From assembly GCA_947650365.1 (NCBI GenBank), contig OX393551.1, positions 90,990,697-91,054,696 of the forward strand: a DNA stretch of 64,000 nt, read 5' to 3'. This DNA comes from Chamaelirium japonicum. Taxonomy: Eukaryota; Streptophyta; Magnoliopsida; Liliales; Melanthiaceae. The number at the start of each line of letters is the position of its first letter. The first letter of the stretch is position 1. This document shows, piece by piece, positions 13,359 to 27,216 of the stretch. The position numbers were made by a program, and so were the translations under genes. The notes under the pieces are model-generated. The model made no database searches, was not told the origin of the DNA, and saw only the letters and a program-made list of their open reading frames with translations.

Positions 13359-16082
13359 ACGAATGAATTAGAATGGCTCGTACGAATGAATTAGAATGGA
13401 TCGTACTAATGAATTAGAATAGATTGTGCGAATGAATTAGAATGGATCGTACGAATAAATTAGAAAGGATATATTCGTACGAATGAATTAGAATAGATCG
13501 TATGAATGAATTAGATTGGATCGTATTAATGAATTAGAATGGATCGTGCGAATGAATTAGAATGGATCGTACGAATGAATTAGAATGGATAGATTCATGC
13601 GAATGAATTTGAATGGATTGTACGAAGAAATTAGAATGGATCGTACGAAGGAATTAGAATAGATCATACGAAGAAATTAGAAGGGATCGTACGAATGAAT
13701 TAGAATGGATCGTATGAATGAATTAGAATGGATCGTGCGAATGAATTAGAAAGGATCGTAAGAATGAAATAGAATGGATCGTATGAATGAATTAGAATAG
13801 ATTGTGCGAATGGATTAGAATGGATCATACGATTGAGTAAGAATGAATTAGAATGGATCGTACGAATGAATTAGAATGGATCGTACGAATGAATTAGAAT
13901 GGATAGATTCGTGCGAATGAATTTGAATGGATTGTACGAAGGAATTAGAATGGATCGTACGAAGGAATTAGAATAAATCATACGAAGAAATTAGAATGGA
14001 TCGTACGAATGAATTAGAATGGATCGTATGAATGAATTAGAATGGATCGTGCGAATAAATTAAAATGGATCATATGAATGAAATAGAATGGATCGTATGA
14101 ATTAAAATGGATCGTACGAATGAAATAGAATGGATCGTACGAATGAATTAGAATAGATTGTGCGAATGGATTAGAATGGATCATACGATTGAGTAAGAAT
14201 GGATTGTACGAATGAAATAGAATAGATCGTACGAATGAATTAGAATGGATCATGCTAATGAATTAGAATAGATCGTACGAATGAATTAGAATAGATTGTG
14301 CGAATAAATTAGAATGGATAGTACGAATGAATTGGAATGGATACATTCGTGCGAATGAATTAGAATGGATCGTATGAATGAATTAGAGTGGATACATTCG
14401 TACAAATGAATTAGAATGGATCGTACGAATGAATTAGAATGGATACATTCGTGCGAATGAATTAGAATGGATCATAGGAATGAATTAGAATGGATCGTAC
14501 GAATGAGTAAGAATGGATCATACGAATGAATTAGAATGGATTGAATTAGAATGGATCGTATGAATGAATTAGAATTGATCGTACGAATGAATTAGAATGG
14601 ATCGTATGAATGAATTAGATTGGATCGTATTAATGAATTAGAATGGATTGTACGAATGAATTAGAATAGATCGTACGAATGAATTAGAATGGATACGAAT
14701 GGATCGTACGAATGAGTAAGAATGGATCGTACGAATGAAATAGAATGGATTGTACGAATGAATTAGAATAAATACATTCGTGCGAATGAATTAGGATGGA
14801 TCGTATGAATGAATTAGAATAGATTGTGCGAATGAATTAGAATGGATCGTACGAATGAATTAGAATGGATACATTCATGCGAATGAATTAGAATGGATCG
14901 TATGAATGAATTAGAATGGATCGTATGAGTGAATTAGAATAGATACGAAGGAATTAGAATGGATCGTACGAAGGAATTAGAATGGAGAATGGATCGTGCG
15001 AATGAATTAGAATGGATCGTGCGATAAGAATGGATCGTACGAATGAAATAGAATAGATCGTACGGATAAATGAATTTGGATCGTGATAATGAATTAGAAT
15101 GGATCGTATTAATGAATTAGAATGGATCGTGCGAATGAATTAGAATGGATCGTACGAATGAGTACGAATGGATCGTGCGAATGAATTAGAATGGATCATA
15201 TGAATGAATTAGAATGGATCGTATGAATGAATTAGAATGGATCGTGCGAATAAATTAGAATGGATCGTGCGAATGAATTAGAATGGATCGTGCGAATGAA
15301 TTAGAATGGATCGTACGAATGAAATAGAATGGATTGTACGAATGAAATAGAATGGATCGTACGAATGAATTAGAATGGATACATTCATGTGAATGAATTA
15401 GAATGGATCATACGAATGAATTTGAATGGATTCATTCGTGCGAATGAATTAGAATGGATCGTACGAATGAGTATGAATGGATCGTACGAATGAATTAGAA
15501 TGGATCGAACGAATGAATTAGAATGGATACATTCGTGCACAAGAATTAGAATGGATTGTATGAATGAATTAGAATGGATCGTGCGAATGAAATAGAATGG
15601 ATCGTACGAATGAAATAGAATGGATCGTACGAATGAATTAGAATAGATTGTGCGAATGGATTAGAATGGATCATACGATTGAGTAAGAAGGGATTGTACG
15701 AATGAAATAGAATAGATCGTACGAATGAATTAGAATGGATCATGCTAATGAATTAGAATTGATCGTACGAATGAATTAGAATAGATTGTGCGAATGAATT
15801 AGAATGGATCGTACGAATGAATTGGAATGGATACATTCGTGCGAATGAATTAGAATGGATCGTATGAATGAATTAGAGTGGATATATTCGTACAAATGAA
15901 TTAGAATGGATCGTACGAATGAATTAGAATGGATACATTCGTGCGAATGAATTAGAATGGATCATATGAATGAATTAGAATGGATCGTTTGAGTGACTGC
16001 GAATGGATCGTGCGAATGAATTAGAATGGATCGTGCGAATGAATTAGAATGGGTCGTACGAATGAATTAGAATGGATACACG
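13359..16082 (+). repeat. Plus block 15, several HOR1 pieces
   Basis: K occurs twice (near 13590-13690 and 13905-13990). R1 is at 14014-14253. A HOR1 head is at 14618 with its J marker at 14978, a spacing of 360 bp as in the other copies. A shortened R1 is at 15546-15743. A tail variant (GAGTGACTGCG) lies near 15990. The block ends in a C joint at 16070-16096. Confidence 0.93.
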
Positions 16083-17023
16083 ATCCAGATCCATTCTAAT
16101 TCATTCGCACAATCTATTCTAACTCATTCGTAGGATCCATTCTACTTCATTACTACGATCCATTCTAATTCATTCGTACGATCCATTCTAATTCATTCGC
16201 ACGATCCATTCTAATTCATTCATACGATCCATTCTAATTCATTCGTACGATCTATTCTATTTCATTCGTACAATCCATTCTTACTCAATCGTATGATCCA
16301 TTCTAATCCATTCGCACAATCTATTCTAATTCATTCGTACGATCCATTCTATTTCATTCGTACGATCTATTCTATTTCATTCGTACAATCCATTCTAATT
16401 CATTCATACGATCCAATCTAATTCATTCATACGATCCATTCTAATTCATTCGTACGATCTATTCTATTTCATTCATATGATCCATTCTAATTCGTTTGTA
16501 CGATCCTTTCTAATTCCTTCGTACGATCCATTCTATTTCATTCGTATGACCCATTCTAATTCATAAGTACGATCCATTCTAATTCATTCAAACGATCCAT
16601 TCTAATTCATTCGTACAATCCATTCTAATTCATTCATACGATCCATTCTAATTCATTCGTATGATCCATTCTAATTCATTCGTACGATCCATTCTAATTC
16701 ATTCATACGATCCAATCTAATTCATTCATACGATCCATTCTAATTCATTCGCACGAATATATCCATTCTAATTCATTCGCACGATCCATTCTAATTCATT
16801 CATACAATCCATTCTAATTCTTTTGCACGAATGTATCCATTCTAATTCATTCGTACGATCCATTCTAATTCATTCGTATGATCTATTCTAATTCATTCGC
16901 ATGATCCATTATAATTCATTCATACGATCTAATCTAATTCATTCGTACGATCCATTCTAATTCATTCGCACGAATGTATCAACTCTAATTCATTCGTACG
17001 ATCCATTCTAATTCATTCATACA
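16083..17023 (-). repeat. Minus block 16
   Basis: The run follows a C joint. An R1-like piece with CAATCGTATGATCC lies near 16288. A TTTTGCACGAATG monomer lies near 16822. The block ends in an E joint with TACATGTA at 17020-17027. Confidence 0.92.
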
Positions 17024-17484
17024 TGTACGAATGAATTAGAATGGATACAATCTTGCGAATGAATTAGAATGGATCGTTTGAATGAATTAGATTGGATCGT
17101 ATGCATGAATTAGAATGGATCGTGCGAATGAATTAGAATGGATCGTACGAATGAATTAGAATGGATCGAACGAATGAATTAGAATGGATACATTCGTGCA
17201 AAAGAATTAGAATGGATTGTATGAATGAATTAGAATGGATCGTGCCAATGAATTAGAATGGATCGTGCCAATGAATTAGAATGGATACATTCGTGCGAAA
17301 GAATTAAAATAGATCGTATGAATGAATTAGAATGGATCGTATGAATGAAATAGAATGGATCGTACGAATGAATTAGAATGGATCGTGCGAATGAATTAGA
17401 ATGGACCGTACAAATGAATTAGAATGGATCGTACGAAGGAATTATAATGGATCGTACGAATGAATTAGAAAGGATACATTCGAA
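17024..17484 (+). repeat. Plus block 17, E to B'
   Basis: This 461-bp run lies between an E joint and a B' joint (GAATTC at 17482-17487). It is the mirror-order partner of the B-to-E blocks at 22228 and 50306, which are also 461 bp. A TTCGTGCAAAAGAATTAG monomer lies near 17188. Confidence 0.92.
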
Positions 17485-17646
17485 TTCATTCGTACGATCC
17501 ATTCTAATTCCTTCGTACGATCCATATTCTAATTCATTCGCACGATCCACTCTAATTCATTCCCACGATCCATTCTAATTCATTCATACGATCCATTCTA
17601 ATTCATTCACACAATCCATTCTAATTCATTCTAATTTATTCGTATG
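17485..17646 (-). repeat. B'-to-D' cassette, 162 bp
   Basis: A minus run of seven monomers plus one base between a B' joint and a D' joint (T6 tract near 17660-17665). It is the inverted form of the D-to-B cassettes at 25210 and 27055 and has the same 162-bp length. Confidence 0.94.
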
Positions 17647-18572
17647 TGAGTGGATCGTGTTTTTTCGTGCTAATGAATTAGAATGGATCGTACGAATGAA
17701 TTAGAATGGATCATATGAATGAATTAGAATGGATCGCATGAATGAATTAGAATGGATCGTGCGAATAAATTAGAATGGATCATGCGAATGAATTAGAATG
17801 GATCGTGCGAATGAATGAGAATGGATCGTACGAATGAAATAGAATGGATTGTATGAATGAGATAGAATGGATCGTACGAATGAATTAGAATGGATACATT
17901 CATGCGAATGAATTAGAATGGATCATACGAATGAATTAGAATGGATTCATTCGTGCGAATGAATTAGAATGGATCGTACGAATGAGTAAGAATGGATTGT
18001 ACGAATGAATTAGAATGGATTGAATTAGAATGAATCGTACGAATGAATTGGAATGGATCGTACGAATGACTTAGAATGGATCGTACGAATGAATTAGAAT
18101 GGATTGAATTAGAATGAATCGTACGAATGAATTAGAATGAATCATACCGTACGAATGAATTAAAATGGATCATACGAAGGAATTAGAATGGATCGTACGA
18201 ATGAATTAGAATGGATCATACGAATGAATTAGAATGGATCGTACGAAGGAATTAGAATGGATCGTACGAAGGAATTAGAATGGATACCTTCGTGCAAATG
18301 AATTAGAATGGATCGTACTAATGAGTAAGAATGGATCGTACGAATGAAATAGAATGGATCGTATGAATGAATTAGAATGGATCATGTGAATGAATTAGAA
18401 TGGATCGTACGAATGAATTAGAATAGATTGTGCGAATGAATTAGAATGGATCGTACAAATGAATTAGAATGGATCGTACGAATGAATTAGAATGGATCAT
18501 ATGAATTAATTAGAATGGATCGTGCGAATGAATTAGAATGGATCGTACAAATGAAATAGAATGGATTCGCAC
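17647..18572 (+). repeat. Plus block 19, inverted HOR2
   Basis: After the D' joint come Q-like (near 17940), M (near 18138) and N (near 18286) markers. The A' joint is at 18559-18586, and N is 278 bp from it. Confidence 0.93.
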
Positions 18573-19484
18573 GAATGTATCCATTCTAATTCATTCGTAC
18601 GATCCATTCTAATTCATTCGTACAATCCATTCTAATTCATTCGCACGATCCATTCGCATTCACTCAAACGATCCATTCTAATTCATTCATATGATCCATT
18701 CTAATTTATTCGCACGAATGTATCCATTCTAATTCATTCGTACGATCCATTCTAATTCCTTTGTACGAATGTATCCACTCTAATTCATTCATACGATCCA
18801 TTCTAATTCATTCGCACGAATGTATCCATTCCAATTCATTCGTACGATCCATTCTAATTCATTCGCACAATCTATTCTAATTCATTCGTACGATCAATTC
18901 TAATTCATTAGCATGATCCATTCTAATTCATTCGTACGATCTATTCTATTTCATTCGTACAATCCATTCTTACTCAATCGTATGATCCATTCTAATCCAT
19001 TCGCACAATCTATTCTAATTCATTCGTACGATCCATTCTATTTCATTCATACGATCCATTCTAATTCATACGATCCATTCTATTTCATTCATACGACCCA
19101 TTTTAATTCATTCGCACGATCCATTCTAATTCATTCATACGATCCATTCTAATTCATTCGTACGATCCATTCTAATTTCTTCGTACGATCCATTCTAATT
19201 TCTTCGTATGATCTATTCTAATTCCTTCGTACGATCCATTCTAATTCCTTCGTACGATCCATTCAAATTCATTCGAACGAATCTATCCATTTTAATTTAT
19301 TCGTACGATCCATTCTAATTCATTCGCACGATCCATGCTAATTCATTAATACGATCCAATCTAATTCATTCATACGATCTATTCTAATTCATTCGCACGA
19401 ATATATCCTTTCTAATTCATTCGTACGATCCATTCTAATTCATTCGCACAATCTATTCTAATTCATTAGTATGATCCATTCTAA
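18573..19484 (-). repeat. Inverted HOR1, truncated
   Basis: The complement of the tail marker lies near 18650. R1 (inverted) is at 18913-19152, 341 bp from the A' joint centre, the same as in the copy at 37014. K lies near 19165-19275. The copy stops at the 14-bp palindrome at 19478-19491, before J. Confidence 0.93.
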
Positions 19485-22227
19485 TTAGAATAGATTGTAT
19501 GAATTAGAATGGATCGTATGAATGAATTAGAATAGATCGTACGAATGATTTAGAATGGATCGTATGAATGAATTAGATTGTGCGAATGAATTAGAATGGA
19601 TACATTCGTGCGAATGAATTAGATTGGATCGTCTGCATGAATTAGAATGGATCGTGCGAATGAATTAGAATAGATTGTGCGAATGAATTAGAATGGATCG
19701 TACGAATGAATTAGAATGGATCGTACGAATGAATTAGAATGGATACATTCGTGCGAAAGAATTAGAATAGATCGTATGAATGAATTAGAATGGATCGTAT
19801 GAATGAAATAGAATGGATCGTACGAATGAATTAGAATGGATCGTGCGAATGAATTAGAATGGATCGTACGAATGAATTAGAATGGATCGTACGAAGGAAT
19901 TAGAATGGATCGTACGAATGAATTAGAATTAGAATGAATCGTACGAATGAATTAGAATGGATCGTACTAAATGAATTAGAATGGATCGTACGAATGAATT
20001 AGAATGGATTGAATTAGAATCAATCGTACGAATGAATTAGAATGAATCATACCGTACGATCTTGCGAATGAATTAGAATGGATCGTACGAATGAATTAGA
20101 ATAGATTGTGGGAATGAATTAGAATGGATCATACGAATGCATTAGAATGGATCGTACGAATGAATTAGAATGGATTGTCTGAATGAATTAGAATAGATCG
20201 TATGAATGAATTAGAATGGATCTTACGAATGAATTAGAATGGAACGTACGAATGAATTAGAATGGATCGTACGAATGAATTAGAATGGATACATTCGTGC
20301 AAATGAATTAGAATGGATACATTCATGGGAATGAATTAGACTGGATCGTACAAAGGAATTAGAATGGATCGTACAAATGAAATATAATGGGTCGTAAAAA
20401 GGAATTAGAATGGATCGTACGTAGGAATTAGAATGGTTTGTACGAAGGAATTAGAATGGATCGTACGAATGAATTAGAATGGATACATTCGTGCGAATGA
20501 ATTAGAATGGATCGTACGAATGAGTAAGAATGGATCGTACGAATGAAATAGAATGGATCGTACGGATGAATTAGAATGGATCGTGCGAATGAATTAGAAT
20601 GGATCGTACGAATGAGTAAGAATGGATCGTACGAATAAAATAGAATGGATCGTACGGATGAATTAGAATGGATCGTGCGAATGAATTAGAATGGATCGTA
20701 CGAATGAGTAAGAATGGATCGTATGAATGAATTAGAATGGATCGTGCGAATAAATTAGAATGGATCGAACGAATGAATTAGAATGGATCATACGAATGAA
20801 TTAGAATGGATCGTATGAATGAATTAGAATGGATTGTGCGAATGAATTAGAATGGATTATATGAATGAAATAGAATGGATCATACGAATGAAATAGAATG
20901 GATCGTACGAAGGAATTATAATGGATCGTATGAATGAATTAGAGTGGATACATTCGTGCGAATGAATTCGAATAGATCGTGCGAATGAATTAGAATGGAT
21001 TGTACGAATGAATTAGAATGGATCGTACGAATGAAATAGAATAGATCGTATGAATGAATTAGAATGGATACATTCATGCAAAAGGAATAGAATGGATTGT
21101 ATGAATGAATTAGAATGGATCGTGTGAATGAATTAGAATGTATCATAAGAATGAATTAGAATGGATAAATTCGTGCGAATGAATTAGAATGGATCATGCG
21201 AATGAATTAGAATGGATCGTACGAATGAATTAGAATGGATCGTATGAATGAATTAGAATTGATCGTGCGAATGAATTAGAATGGATCATGCGAATGAATT
21301 AGAATGGATCGTACGAATGAATTAGAATGGATCGTATGAATGAATTAGATTGGATCGTATTAATGAATTAGAATAGATCGTACAAATGAATTAGAATAGA
21401 TCGTACGAATGAATTAGAATGGATATGAATGGATCGTACGAATGAGTAAGAATGGATCGTACGAATGAAATAGAATGGATTGTACGAATGAATTAGAATG
21501 GATACATTCGTGCAAATGAATTAGGATGGATCGTATGAATGAATTAGAATGGATCGTACGAATGAATTAGAATGGATACATTCGTGCGAATAAATTAGAA
21601 TGGATCGTATGAATGAATTAGAATCGATCGTACGAATGAATTAGAATGGATCATGCGAATGAATTAGAATGGATCGTACGAATGAATTAGAATGGATCGT
21701 GCGAATGAATTAGAATGGATCGTACGAAGGAATTAGAATGGATCGTACGAAGGAATTAGAATGGATACCTTCGTGCAAATGAATTAGAATGGATCGTACG
21801 AATGAGTAAGAATGGATCGTATGAATGAAATAGAATGGATCGTATGAATGAATTAGAATGGATCATGCGAATGAATTAGAATGGATCGTACGAATAAATT
21901 AGAATGGATCGTACGAAAGAATTAGAATGGATCGTACGAAGGAATTAGAATGGATAGTACGAATAAATTAGAATGGATAGTACGAATGAATTAGAATGGA
22001 TACCTTCGTGCAAATGAATTAGAATGGATCGTACGAATGAGTAAGAATGGATCGTACGAATGAAATAGAATGGATCGTATGAATTAATTAGAATGGATCG
22101 TGCGAATGAATTAGAATTGATCGTACGAATGAATTAGAATGGATCGTAGTAATGAATTAGAATGGATCGTGCGAATGAATTAGAATATGGATCGTACGAA
22201 GGAATTAGAATGGATCGTACGAATGAA
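19485..22227 (+). repeat. Plus block 21
   Basis: A 2.7-kb mosaic. An M-like piece lies near 20040. Four close GAGTAAGAATGG monomers lie near 20520-20715. A HOR1-head-like stretch lies near 21345-21530. N lies near 21765 and 22002. The GAATATGG spacer near 22190 leads to a B joint with GAATTC at 22225-22230. Confidence 0.92.
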
Positions 22228-22688
22228 TTCGAATGTATCCTTTCTAATTCATTCGTACGATCCATTCTAATTCCTTCGTACGATCCATTCTAATTCATTC
22301 GTACGATCCATTCTAATTCATTCGCACGATCCATTCTAATTCATTCGTACGATCCATTCTATTTCATTCATACGATACATTCTAATTCATTCATACGATC
22401 TATTCTGATTCTTTCGCACGAATGTATCCATTCTAATTCATTCGTACGATCCATTCTAATTCATTCGCACGATCCATTCTAATTCATTCATACAATCCAT
22501 TCTAATTCTTTTGCACGAATGTATCCATTCTAATTCATTCGTTCGATCCATTCTAATTCATTCGTACGATCCATTCTAATTTATTCGCATGATCCATTCT
22601 AATTCATGCATACGATCCAATCTAATTCATTCATACGATCCATTCTAATTCATTCGCACGAATGTATCCATTCTAATTCATTCGTACA
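22228..22688 (-). repeat. B-to-E cassette, 461 bp
   Basis: A minus run between a B joint and an E joint (TACATGTA at 22685-22692). It matches the run at 50306-50766 in length, in order of variants (TTTTGCACG, CGTTCGATCC, CATGCATACG) and in both joints. Confidence 0.93.
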
Positions 22689-23375
22689 TGTAAGAATGAA
22701 TTAGAATGGATCGTACGAATGAATTAGAGTTGATACATTCGTGCGAATGTATTAGAATGGATCGTACGAATGAATTAGATTGGATCGTATGAATGAATTA
22801 TAATAGATCATGTGAATGAATTAGAATAGATCATACGAATGAATTAGAATGGATCGTACGAATGAATTAGAATGGATACATTCGTGCAAAAGAATTAGAA
22901 TGGATCGTATGAATGAATTAGAATGGATCGTGCGAATGAATTAGAATGGATACATTCGTGCGAATGAATTAGAATGGATCGTATGAATGAATTAGATTGG
23001 GTCGTATGAATGAATTAGAATGGATCGTGCGAATGAATTAGAATGGATCGTACGAATGAATTAGAATGGATCATTTGAATGAATTAGAATGGATCGTACT
23101 TATGAATTAGAATAGGTCATACGAATGAAATAGAATGGATCATACGAAGGAATTAGAAAGGATCGTGCAAACGAATTAGAATGGATCGTATGAATGAAAT
23201 AGATTAGATCGTACGAATGAATTAGAATGGATCATATGAATGAATTAGATTGGATCGTATGAATGAATTAGAATGGATTGTACGAATGAAATAGATTAGA
23301 TCGTACGAATGAATTAGAATGGATCGTGCGAATGAATTAGAATGGGTCGTACGAATGAATTAGAATGGATACACG
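22689..23375 (+). repeat. Plus block 23, E to C
   Basis: The run starts with the GAGTTGATACATTCG monomer that follows the E joints at 22688, 50766 and 56640. It contains two GAAATAGATTAGATCG variants near 23207 and 23288. It ends in a C joint at 23363-23389. Confidence 0.92.
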
Positions 23376-25209
23376 ATCCAGATCCATTCTAATTCATTCG
23401 CACAATCTATTCTAATTCATTCGTAGGATCCATTCTAATTCATTACTACGATCCATTCTAATTCATTCATACGATCCATTCTAATTCATTCGTACGATCC
23501 ATTCTAATTCATTCGCACGATCCATTCTAATTCATTCATACGATCCATTCTAATTCATTCGTATGATCTATTCTATTTCATTCGTACAATCCATTCTTAC
23601 TCAATCGTATGATCCATTCTAATCCATTCGCACAATCTATTCTAATTCATTCGTACGATCAATTCTATTTCATTCGTACGATCCATTCTAATTCATACGA
23701 TCCATTCTATTTCATTCATACGATCCATTTTAATTCATTCGCACGATCCATTCTAATTCATTCATATGATCCATTCTTACTCATTCGTACGATCCATTCA
23801 AATTCATTCGCACGATCCATTCTAATTCATCCGTACGATCCATTCTATTTCATTCGTACGATCCATTCTAATTCATTCGCACAATCTATTCTAATTCATT
23901 TGTACGATCCATTCTAATTCATTCGCACGATCCTTTCTAATTCATTCATACGATCCATTCTATTTCATTCGTACGATCCATTCTTACTCATTCGTACGAT
24001 CCATTCTAATTCATTTGCACGAAGGTATCCATTCTAATTCATTCGTACTATCCATTCTACTTTCTTCGTACGATCCATTCTAATTCCTTCGTACGATCCA
24101 TTCTAATTCATTCGTACGATCCATTCTAATTCCTTCGTATGATCCATTCTAATTCATTCGTACGGTATGATTCATTCTAATTCATTCGTACGATTCATTC
24201 AAATTCAATCCGTTCTAATTCATTCGTACGATCCATTCTAATTCATTCGTACGATCCATTCTAATTCATTCGTACGATTCATTCTAATTCAATCCATTCT
24301 AATTCATTCGTACGATCCATTCTTACTCATTCGTACGATCCATTCTAATTCTTTCGCACGAATGAATCCATTCTAATTCATTCGTATGATCCATTCTAAT
24401 TCATTCACATGAATGTATCCATTCTAATTCATTCGTACGATCCATTCTATCTCATTCGTACAATCCGTTCTATTTCATTCGTACGATCTATTCTAATTCA
24501 TTCGCACGATCCATTCTAATTCATTCGCATGATCCATTTTAATTCATTCGTACAATTGATTCTAATTCATTCATACGATCCATTCTAATTCATTCGCACG
24601 AATGTATCCATTCTAATTCATTCGTACGATCCATTCTAATTCATTCGCACAATCTATTCTAATTAATTCATACGATCCATTCTAATTTATTCGCACGATC
24701 CATTCTAATTCATTCATACGATCCATTCTAATTCATTCATATGATCCATTCTAATTCATTCGCACGATCCATTCTTACTCATTCGTACGATCCATTCTAA
24801 TTCATTCGCACGATCCATTCTAATTCATTAATACGATCCATTCTAATTCATTCGCACGATCCATTCTAATTCATTCGCACGAATGTATCCTTTCTAATTC
24901 ATTCGTACGATCCATTCTAATTCATTCGCACAATCTATTCTAATTCATTCGAACGATCCATTCTAATTCATTTGTACGATCCATTCTAATTCATTCGCAC
25001 GATCAATTCTAATTCATTCGCACGATCCATTCTAATTCATTAGCACGATCCATTCTAATTCATTCGTACGATCCATTCTAATTCATTTATACGATCCAAT
25101 CTAATTCATTCATACGATCCATTCTAATTCTTTCGCACGAATGTATCCATTCTAATTCATTCGTACGATCCATTCTAATTCATTAGCACGAAAAAACACG
25201 ATCCACTCA
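23376..25209 (-). repeat. Minus block 24
   Basis: An R1-like piece runs from about 23570 to 23917. N lies near 24020, M near 24168 and Q near 24357. A GATTGATTC-like variant lies near 24552. The block ends in a D joint (A6 tract at 25191-25196). Confidence 0.93.
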
Positions 25210-25371
25210 CATACGAATAAATTAGAATGAATTAGAATGGATTGTGTGAATGAATTAGAATGGATCGTATGAATGAATTAGAATGGATCGTGCGAATGAA
25301 TTAGAATGGATCGTGCGAATGAATTAGAATATGGATCGTATGAAGGAATTAGAATGGATCGTAGGAATGAA
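25210..25371 (+). repeat. D-to-B cassette, 162 bp
   Basis: A plus run between the D joint and a B joint (GAATTC at 25369-25374). Its length is identical to the cassettes at 27055, 17485 and 35903. Confidence 0.95.
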
Positions 25372-25816
25372 TTCGAATGTATCCTTTCTAATTCATTCGT
25401 ACGATCCATTCTAATTCCTTCGTACGATCCATTCTAATTCATTCGTACGATCCATTCTAATTCATTCGTACGATTCATTCTAATTCAATCCATTCTAATT
25501 CATTTGTACGAATGTATCCACTCTAATTCATTCATACGATCCATTATATTTCATTCGTACGATTTATTCTAATTCATTCGCACGATCCATTCTAATTCAT
25601 TCATACGATCCATTCTAATTCATTCGTACGATCCATTCTAATTCATTCGTACGATCCATTCTAATTCATTCGTATAATCCATTCTAATTCATTCGCACGA
25701 TCCATTCGCATTCACTCAAACGATCCATTCTAATTCATTCATATGATCCATTCTAATTCATTCGCACGAATGTATACATCCAAATTCATTCGTACGATCC
25801 ATTCTAATTAATTTGT
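25372..25816 (-). repeat. Minus block 26
   Basis: The run follows a B joint. The complement of the HOR1 tail marker lies near 25707. It ends in a one-off joint, TTTGTACGAATGG. Confidence 0.91.
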
Positions 25817-25855
25817 ACGAATGGATCGTACGAATGAATTAGAATGGATACATTC
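25817..25855 (+). repeat. Plus block 27, shortest block
   Basis: About 39 bp, little more than one monomer, in plus sense. It leads straight into an A joint at 25842-25869. The joint has kept its exact sequence although nearly all of its plus-side flank is gone. Confidence 0.9.
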
Positions 25856-27054
25856 GTGCGAATCCATTCTATTTCATTCGTATGATCCATTCTAATTCAT
25901 TCGCACGATCCATTCTAATTCATTCGCACGATCCATTCTAATTGATTCGTACGATCCATTCTAATTCATTCGTACGATCCATTCTAATTCATTCGCACAA
26001 TCTATTCAAATTCATTCGCACAATCTATTCTAATTCATTCGTACGATCCATTCTAATTCATTCGTACGATCCATTCTAATTCATTCGTACAATCTATTCA
26101 AATTCATTCGCACAATCTATTCTAATTCATTCGCACGATCCATTCTAATTTATTCATACGATCCATTCTAATTCATTCGTACGATCCATTCTAATTCATT
26201 CGCACGATCCATTCTAATTCTTTTGTACGATCCATTCTAATTCATTCGTACGATCCATTCTAATTCCTTTGTATGATCCATTCTAATTCATTCATACGGT
26301 ATGATTCATTCTAATTCATTCGTACGATTCATTCTATTTCAATCCATTCTAATTCATTCGTACGATCCATTCTAATTCATTCGTACGATACATTCTAATT
26401 CATTCGTACGATTCATTCTAATTCATTCGCACGATCCATTCTAATTCATTCATACGATCCATTCTAATTCATTCGTACGATCCATTCTAATTCATTCGCA
26501 CGAATGTATCCATTCTAATTCATTCGTACGATCCATTCTAATTCATTTATACGAATGTATCCACTCTAATTCATTCGTATGATCCATTCTAATTCATTCG
26601 CACGAATGTATCCATTCTAAGTCATTCGTATGATCCATTCTAATTCATTCGTACGATCCATTCTAATTCCTACGTATGATCCATTCTAATTCATTCGCAC
26701 GAATGTATCCATTCTAATTCATTCATACGATCCATTCTAATTCATTCGTACGATCCATATTCTAATTCATTCGCTCGATCCATTCTAATTCATTCGTACG
26801 ATCCATTCTAATTCATTCGTACGATCCATTCTAATTTATTCGCACGATCCATTCTAATTCATTCGCACGATCCATTCTAATTCATTAGCACGATCCATTC
26901 TAATTCATTCGTACGATCCATTCTAATTCATTTATACAATCCAATCTAATTCATTCATACGATCCATTCTAATTCTTTCGCACGAGTGTATCCATTCTAA
27001 TTCATTCGTACGATCCATTCTAATTCATTAGCACGAAAAAACACGATCCACTCA
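25856..27054 (-). repeat. Minus block 28
   Basis: The run follows an A joint but lacks marker N at the usual 278 bp. M lies near 26297. The block ends in a D joint (A6 tract near 27035-27041). Confidence 0.92.
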
Positions 27055-27216
27055 CATACGAATAAATTAGAATGAATTAGAATGGATTGTGTGAATAAAT
27101 TAGAATGGATCGTATGAATGAATTAGAATGGATCGTGTGAATGAATTAGAATGGATCGTGCGAATGAATTAGAATATGGATCGTACGAATGAATTAGAAT
27201 GGATCGTACGAATGAA
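27055..27216 (+). repeat. D-to-B cassette, 162 bp
   Basis: This run lies between a D joint and a B joint (GAATTC at 27214-27219). It has the same length as the cassette 1.85 kb upstream at 25210. The first copy has CGAAGG/TGAAGG where this one has CGAATG. Confidence 0.95.
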
